From positions 43,431,001-43,495,000 of the forward strand of contig CM069876.1 in assembly GCA_036172665.1 (NCBI GenBank): 64,000 nucleotides of DNA. The letters run 5' to 3'. Shown piece by piece: positions 59,101-64,000 of this stretch. The position numbers and the translations under genes were made by a program. A model generated the notes under the pieces. That model searched no databases. It was not told the DNA's origin and saw only the letters and a list, made by a program, of their open reading frames with translations. The first letter of the stretch is position 1; each line of letters starts with the position of its first letter. The stretch comes from Prosopocoilus inquinatus. Its lineage: Eukaryota > Arthropoda > Insecta > Coleoptera > Lucanidae.

Positions 59101-59985
59101 AGCAGACCACCCTTGACGTGATTCTTCTTTTGCGGTGCCTTCGAGTTTGGCCACCACATAGTTCTTGAGTCGCGTAGATCACCCTCAACGTGATTCTTCC
59201 TTTGTGGCGCGAGGGCGCGTGTTTTTTTGCCGTAGCGAGCCCATTCGACGTTGCTCTCGTTGAGTTCGTGTTTGGCCTTGAATCGAGCAGACCACCCTTG
59301 ACGTGGTTCTTCTTTTGCGGCGCCTTCGAGTTTGGCCACCACATAGTTCTTGAGTCGCGTAGACCACCCTCAACGTGATTCTTCCTTTGTGGCGCGAGGG
59401 CGCGTGTTTTTTTGCCGTAGCGAGCCCATTCGACGTTGCTCTCGTTGAGTTCGTGTTCGGCCTTGAATCGAGCAGACCACCCTTGACGTGATTCTTCTTT
59501 TGCGGCGCCTTCGAGTTTGGCCACCACATAGTTCTTGAGTCGCGTAGACCACCCTAAACGTGATTCTTCCTTTGTGGCGCGAGGGCGCGTGTTTTTTTGC
59601 CGTAGCGAGCCCATTCGACGTTGCTCTCGTTGAGTTCGTGTTCGGCCTTGAATTGTGCAGACCACCCTTGACGTGATTCTTCTTTTGCGGTGCCTTCGAG
59701 TTTGGCCACCACATAGTTCTTGAGTCGCGTAGACCACCCTCAACGTGATTCTTCCTTTGTGGCGCGAGGGCGCGTGTTTTTTTGCCGTAGGGAGCCCATT
59801 CGACGTTGCTCTCGTTGAGTTCGTGTTCGGCCTTGAATCGAGCAGACCACCCTTGATGTGATTCTTCTTTTGCGGTGCCTTCGAGTTTGGCCACCACATA
59901 GTTCTTGAGTCGCGTAGACCAACGTGATTCTTCCTTTGTGGCGCGTGTTTTTTTTTGCCGTAGCGAACCCATTCGACGAAGAGCG
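56130..59985. repeat. 185 bp minisatellite, about 21 units, with 555 bp higher-order repeat
   Basis: CGTTGAGTTCGTG recurs every 185 bp from about 56298 to 59813. Each unit holds two related parts: GACCACCCTCAACGTGATTC with CCTTTGTGGCGC, and GACCACCCTTGACGTGATTC with TCTTTTGCGGCGCC. Variant sites (CCCTCG/CTCTCG, GTTCGG/GTTTGG, AATTGAG/AATCGAG) define unit types. At the right, a three-unit block (about 58445-58999) is repeated essentially unchanged at 59000-59554. Minus-strand frames of 114-360 codons are artefacts: 185 is not a multiple of three, and each unit has a TGA that is lost only where CCCTC is CCCTA. Confidence 0.96.
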
Positions 59986-62010
59986 TGATGAAGGCGGGAC
60001 CATACTTTTACCTTTTTCTTATTGTACCCTTGGCTCATTTGGAGTTTGCGTATTAGCTCATGTAATCTAGACTTAACTTTAAGTTAAATAACGGATTCGA
60101 TGGCCGTATATCGGAAGGTATGTTACCAAAGATATCTTTTGTCTTTGTTGTTTTGTTGCATCGGCGGCCCTTCACCCATTAGATAACCGCTCTCCTTCCC
60201 TGTTCTTTTTTTAAGATAACGTAGTTTTAGCGTACTTTTGCATCGTATTGATTACGTTCACTATTTTTGGATGGCTTGGCTTAGGGATTTGTTGATTTTT
60301 GAGTGTGTAATGAATAAAGATTGTTGTGTATAAACTGAAAGCTTGCGTTTCCTTAATTTTCCCGTGAATTATAAAAAAGAATTAAATGGCGCCCTTTGGA
60401 TAACGTTTCGCGTCTTCCTTTGACGATTACCCAACCCGTCTCACTGATAAGCCGGCGGTGCCGAAGTTAATCGTACCAGGCACTAAATCTTGAACATATC
60501 CAGGCAGGTAATATACGTTTTGCGGACCGCTTCTTATAATTCCACATCTCTGAAGTAAATTATTTGTTAGCATCTTCCTCCTATCAACCATCGTCATTTC
60601 AGCAGATCGATATGCGATTGTTCCGCTTTTACTGCATCCAATTATTCACAATGTTATTAATTGTCAATAATATTCAATAAGATGGCGACAGATTATTATA
60701 ACACCTAAGAAAAAGTTCAAATCGTTAAATTGGGGTGCCATTACATTCAAGAAGTAATCAATTTATTCAACACAGCTTACGAAAATCGACCGATTTCGCG
60801 ACAAAGACAACAATTATTAATACCGCCTATTATTACCCTTCATTTCTAAAGATTGGGATATATCAAGAAACGCAAAAGAAACGACTTTCTCCCTCACTTA
60901 CAATATTAAAGTTAGATGCCCCCGCATCGTTCGTGAATCCAGCTATGCAGCAAATAAATTTATTGCCCTAAATTGCAGTAATTTTTAATTTCGATACTTT
61001 TGTTTTCGCCACATCGATAAGGATGATTGATGATGATAATTCGGATTGGTGAAATTTGATTAATCGTGCAAACAGAGACAAACATCTGAAGTGATACGGA
61101 TAATAGCCCTTAACAGCAACAATTAAACTGCGATTAAAAAAAAATAAAATGTGACGCAGGCCCGAAATACTTATTATGTTTACTATTCCCATTCGCATTC
61201 CCATTCCCATTCTTGTCAGGTTCGTATACATAATATTTGGAAAACGTGGCGCACTTTATATCTTAATTCAATTTCGACAATAAAAGGAAATGATGAAGCG
61301 AAGGGGGGAGGAGGAAGAAGAAGGAGGAGAAGGAGCGGGGAATAAGGACACGCAGGATTTCCATTCAGGACGTGTTCACTCATCGTGAGAACTATCGGTT
61401 TTTTGCCGCTGCTAAAGTCGTAATAACGGAAACGTGACCGAAATACGGAGGGCCTCGCCGAAGGAAAGACAGATAATAGCGATATGAACAATTTGCAGAG
61501 GGGGATGAAAAAACTAAAAAAAAAAAACGGACGTCGGATCTGGATGTTACCTGCTACGCACACGTACATGCGTAGCCCCTCTTCCCTCCCCCCAAGCCCC
61601 CCCGTGTTCAATGATGAATTTTTATGGTGCGCTTGTCTGTTATGTATGGGACAATTTTCTGCAATTTATGGCGCAATGTTTCGAGCTCGTTCACCAAAAA
61701 AAAAGAAAACTTAAAATATTTAATGCTCGGGTGAAACGTAGGCTGAATTTGAAATTATGATATAACGATCATTTAAAATTAAAAAAGTAAAAAAGAATAA
61801 ATAAGAAGGTATGTTAATTTTAGAATTCGGAATTTTGACTACCCTGCAGAGCTTTAAAGTGAAACGGATCGGGAGACGGTTCCCCGGCAATTTTTGTAAT
61901 TAATGTATTTTTATTTTACAATCTAATTTTATCAAAAATATCATAGTGTGTTGTAAAAATAAAACGTACATGCTACTATTCGAAACCAGAATAAAATAGC
62001 TTTGATTCTT
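59986..62010. other. Unassigned sequence
   Basis: 60000-60420 is unique. There is a short (CCCATT)n run at 61183-61213, a purine-rich run at 61300-61340 and a C-run near 61570-61602. A 131-codon minus frame at 61216-61611 is built from these low-complexity runs. One exon-like copy lies at 60430-60585. Confidence 0.4.
60430..60585 (+). other. Exon-like repeat, copy 7 (decayed)
   Basis: The upstream part has diverged (CACTGATAAGCCGGCGG remains) and the frame contains a stop, but CCAGGCAG|GTAATA (donor at 60508) is kept. So are TTTTGCGGACCGCTTCTTAT and GAAGTAAATTATTTGTTAGC, which match the intron-like part of the other copies. Confidence 0.45.
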
Positions 62011-62810
62011 GGTCAAGAGATGGCGCTCTAAATAATCCCATTGCACCTTGACGTTACATTTTCAATTTCATTACGAAATTGAAGTAGCTGCGAAGATAGA
62101 TGTGAGAATGTCAGCAGGTGGATAAAATGCTGTTATAGGAAGTCCGATAAAATAATTGTTTTCCCGTTTGGTCAAGAGATGGCGCTTTGAAAAATTGCTG
62201 TCATGCTTTGTTTTTCTTTTTCTTTTTAAATTAATTTCGCTAAAAATATTTGTGCTATAAAAATAAATACGATATCCTGCTATTTGAAATTACAATTAAA
62301 TAGCTTTCACTTTTTGTCAAGAGATGGCCCTCTAATTGTTCTTTTTTTTTCCTCTTTGGTCAAGAGATGAGATGAGAGTTTGAAAAACTGCTGTCGTGCC
62401 CTGATTTTTTTCTTGCAATTTAATTCTTGCTTCTGATCTAAAAGGAAATGCGACATCATACGATTTGAAATCAGAATCAAACAGGTTCTATGTTTTTATC
62501 AAGAGATGGCGCTCCAAATAATTCCGCGACATAATCACTTTACAGTTTCGATTTAATTTTGAAATTCCAGTCGTTACAAAATTAGGATGAAGGCGGCAAG
62601 GTTTTGCCAGTGAAAATAAAAGCAGTCGAGTATGGTTTGAATAACAGAAACAGTTTGGACAACAGATGGCGCTTTGGATGACTTATGCGCGTCGATTTCA
62701 ATTTTCAATAAAAAAAATGTTTACATTGAGAATGTGAAGACGAAAACGCACCGTCGATTGGTGTTCGATTAAAATCGTTTCTTCTTTAGGATAACAGATG
62801 GCGCCAAGAA
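62011..62810 (+). repeat. Second array of CTCF-like motifs, opposite orientation
   Basis: GTCAAGAGATGGCGCT or variants occur near 62012, 62172, 62316, 62350, 62497, 62650 and 62788. This is the exact reverse complement of the motif at 10.2-12.4 kb (AGCGCCATCTCTTGAC). Neighbouring sequence is loosely repeated (AAATAGCTTT, AAATAATCC), spacing about 35-160 bp. The last two copies have ACAACAGATGGCGC and ATAACAGATGGCGC. Confidence 0.75.
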
Positions 62811-63929
62811 GAGTTTATGGTTACGACTGTTGCTTTCTGTCTCTTTTCGTTCACATTACTATTGATGAACTGTCTTTCTTCATTCACAAGCTTTCTTCTT
62901 GCTTTGGATACAACATTTTGTTTTGGCTGCAAGTTTCTTGTTTTGGTGTGGGTTCAAGCTTTCGTTTCGGGGATGAGCGAGGATGAAATAGTACCGTCGC
63001 AGCAGAGGCTTCTGTTACTACGAGCTTAAATTTATTGTGTGGCGAAACTGCTGATAAACTTTTAATCCTCGCTTAGGTGCAACCTGCGTAGTTTACGAAA
63101 AAAGAAAAAACGCCGATTTGCTTAAGTCCTAAACTGAGGTAGGGGACTTTTTAATCCTCGCTTTGGTGATGAGACATCTTTAGCTAAACCTACGACTTCA
63201 CTTAGAGGAACGACGCTTTTTCGACGTTCTACGATTCTGATATACGATGAGACCGCTGTGGCTGTGGTGTCGATGATGTCTTCATACACCGACGTGGGAC
63301 ACTATAGAACAATCTACGAGGAAGGTTAATCAGGCGGGATGTTCCGATTGATTGGGCTACGGCCTTCTGCCGAATTCTACTGTATATGCATTTACCGTTG
63401 ATTTGAGCGCTTCACGTCAAATATTTAATTTGATATTTAAGGTCGCTTTGAGCGCTTCACGCCAACGATTATGTTTAAATTATTTGTAAAACTGAGACGG
63501 ATCCGCCAATGATTAAATCCGGATTTATTTCAAAGATAGCTTGTTGTTGATTCCAGTTGTAATTAATATTTATAAATTTCTTTTGATGTTTTGAAATTTT
63601 CGTAAAGTCTAAGTATGAGTACATTAGTACACTCTTGGTCGCGTTAAGCCCGCCACACACTTTTGATTTGATGATATTAAATTATTGTTCCGTAATTTGA
63701 GTCATTTTTATTTTCTTGCTCCTTGATCCTCTCCTCGTCTCATGTTAAGATTAGGTGGCGCTCAATTATTTTTCGCGTTAACGTAACACCCGCGCCCGTC
63801 ACGACTGAAGCTGCTGGCTGTGCTGCACGCTAGTTTCTTCAGCACAAATCTCGCCTCTACTCAAGTAGGCAGCAAGTCATAACTACTAGATAGCTAAAAC
63901 GTAATTAAGGTGTCGATACTGAAACCATC
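62811..63929. other. Unassigned sequence upstream of a possible gene start
   Basis: Small direct repeats: TTTTTAATCCTCGCTT near 63058 and 63150, and TTTGAGCGCTTCACG near 63402 and 63449. A TTAGGTGGCGCT motif at 63751-63762 matches the CTCF-type core. A frame at 62817-63029 (+) with ATG has two hydrophobic stretches but no domain. Confidence 0.4.
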
Positions 63930-64000
63930 ATGGCCGGACCTGCCCGAAATGTGAAACAAAAGGTGGACACTGCAATGTGTCTCGTTGAATTAAAACCAAA
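63930..64000 (+). CDS. Probable coding start, truncated by the window edge
   Basis: ATG at 63930 lies in a strong initiation context (ACCATCATGG). The frame reads MAGPARNVKQKV and continues open through the last base of the window, 23 codons in all. An in-frame TAA 24 bases upstream makes this ATG the likely true start. The residues resemble no family that I can name from so short a piece; a cellular gene's first exon or the first frame of a retroelement are both possible. The region 63600-63900 would then be promoter and leader sequence, with a CTCF-type core at 63751. No TATA box or splice signal is clear. Confidence 0.35.
   Translation, partial: MAGPARNVKQKVDTAMCLVELKP

Noticed and set aside
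56027..60038. Minus-strand proteins of 114-360 residues in the 185 bp array
   Set aside because: The period is not a multiple of three, the same peptides recur in shifted frames, and each apparent gene ends at the same unit-borne TGA; no start or splice context is consistent.
63600..63930. LTR and primer-binding site (TGGCGCT) before the terminal frame
   Set aside because: No TG...CA-bounded repeat is visible and the match to a tRNA 3' end is too short; a CTCF-type core explains the motif equally well.

Overview
The window looks like intronic or intergenic DNA from an arthropod nuclear genome, most likely an insect and possibly a beetle. It is AT-rich, has no operon-like gene packing, and is full of short inverted-repeat transposons, satellites and minisatellites. 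No complete multi-exon gene can be read from it. The coding-like signals are: a CRAL-TRIO-like exon fragment (8688-8855), a 56-codon open frame with a good splice donor (40366-40536), a probable coding start cut off by the right edge (63930-64000), and a dispersed family of short exon-like segments that each end at a GT splice donor.

Layout from the left. 0-9.3 kb: a fold-back MITE (151-270), a G-rich ~125-155 bp repeat (1975-2690), a ~228 bp repeat (3399-4510), a ~410 bp repeat built from small palindromes (6163-7420, partial copy 8098-8370), a 0.4 kb dispersed repeat present twice (3006-3400, 7568-8090), and three transposons with readable target duplications (7944-8071, 8450-8662, 9073-9300). 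10-12.4 kb: an irregular array in which AGCGCCATCTCTTGAC-like motifs persist while the spacers diverge; the same motif recurs on the other strand at 62.0-62.8 kb. 14.7-17.4 kb: a ~400-430 bp array with a hAT-like element in its first unit, and a Harbinger-like MITE inside that element. 18.5-20.4 kb: an AT-rich ~210-260 bp array and a perfect GA run of about 160 bp. 21.9-24.6 kb: a 569 bp array. 27.2-30.2 kb: a ~325 bp array with a conserved hairpin. 31.7-34.9 kb: K/E-rich degenerate sequence and two long inverted repeats. 37.4-38.8 kb: a ~230 bp array. 40.8-41.4 kb: a hAT-like insertion. 45.3-46.4 kb: a degenerate coding-like repeat. 49.0-53.4 kb: a segmental duplication in which one ~205 bp module has expanded to seven. 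56.1-60.0 kb: a nearly uniform 185 bp minisatellite of about 21 units with a 555 bp higher-order repeat.

Tandem arrays make up roughly a third of the window. Several insertions can be verified inside the sequence because a paralogous copy shows the empty site. That holds best for the MITEs at 7944-8071 and 50516-50698, both with TAA target duplications. The points most worth following up are the exon-like family with conserved splice donors, the two opposed arrays of CTCF-like cores, the nested and datable transposons, and the recently homogenised 185 bp array. Family names for repeats are inferred from terminal sequences and target duplications only; no database search was possible.
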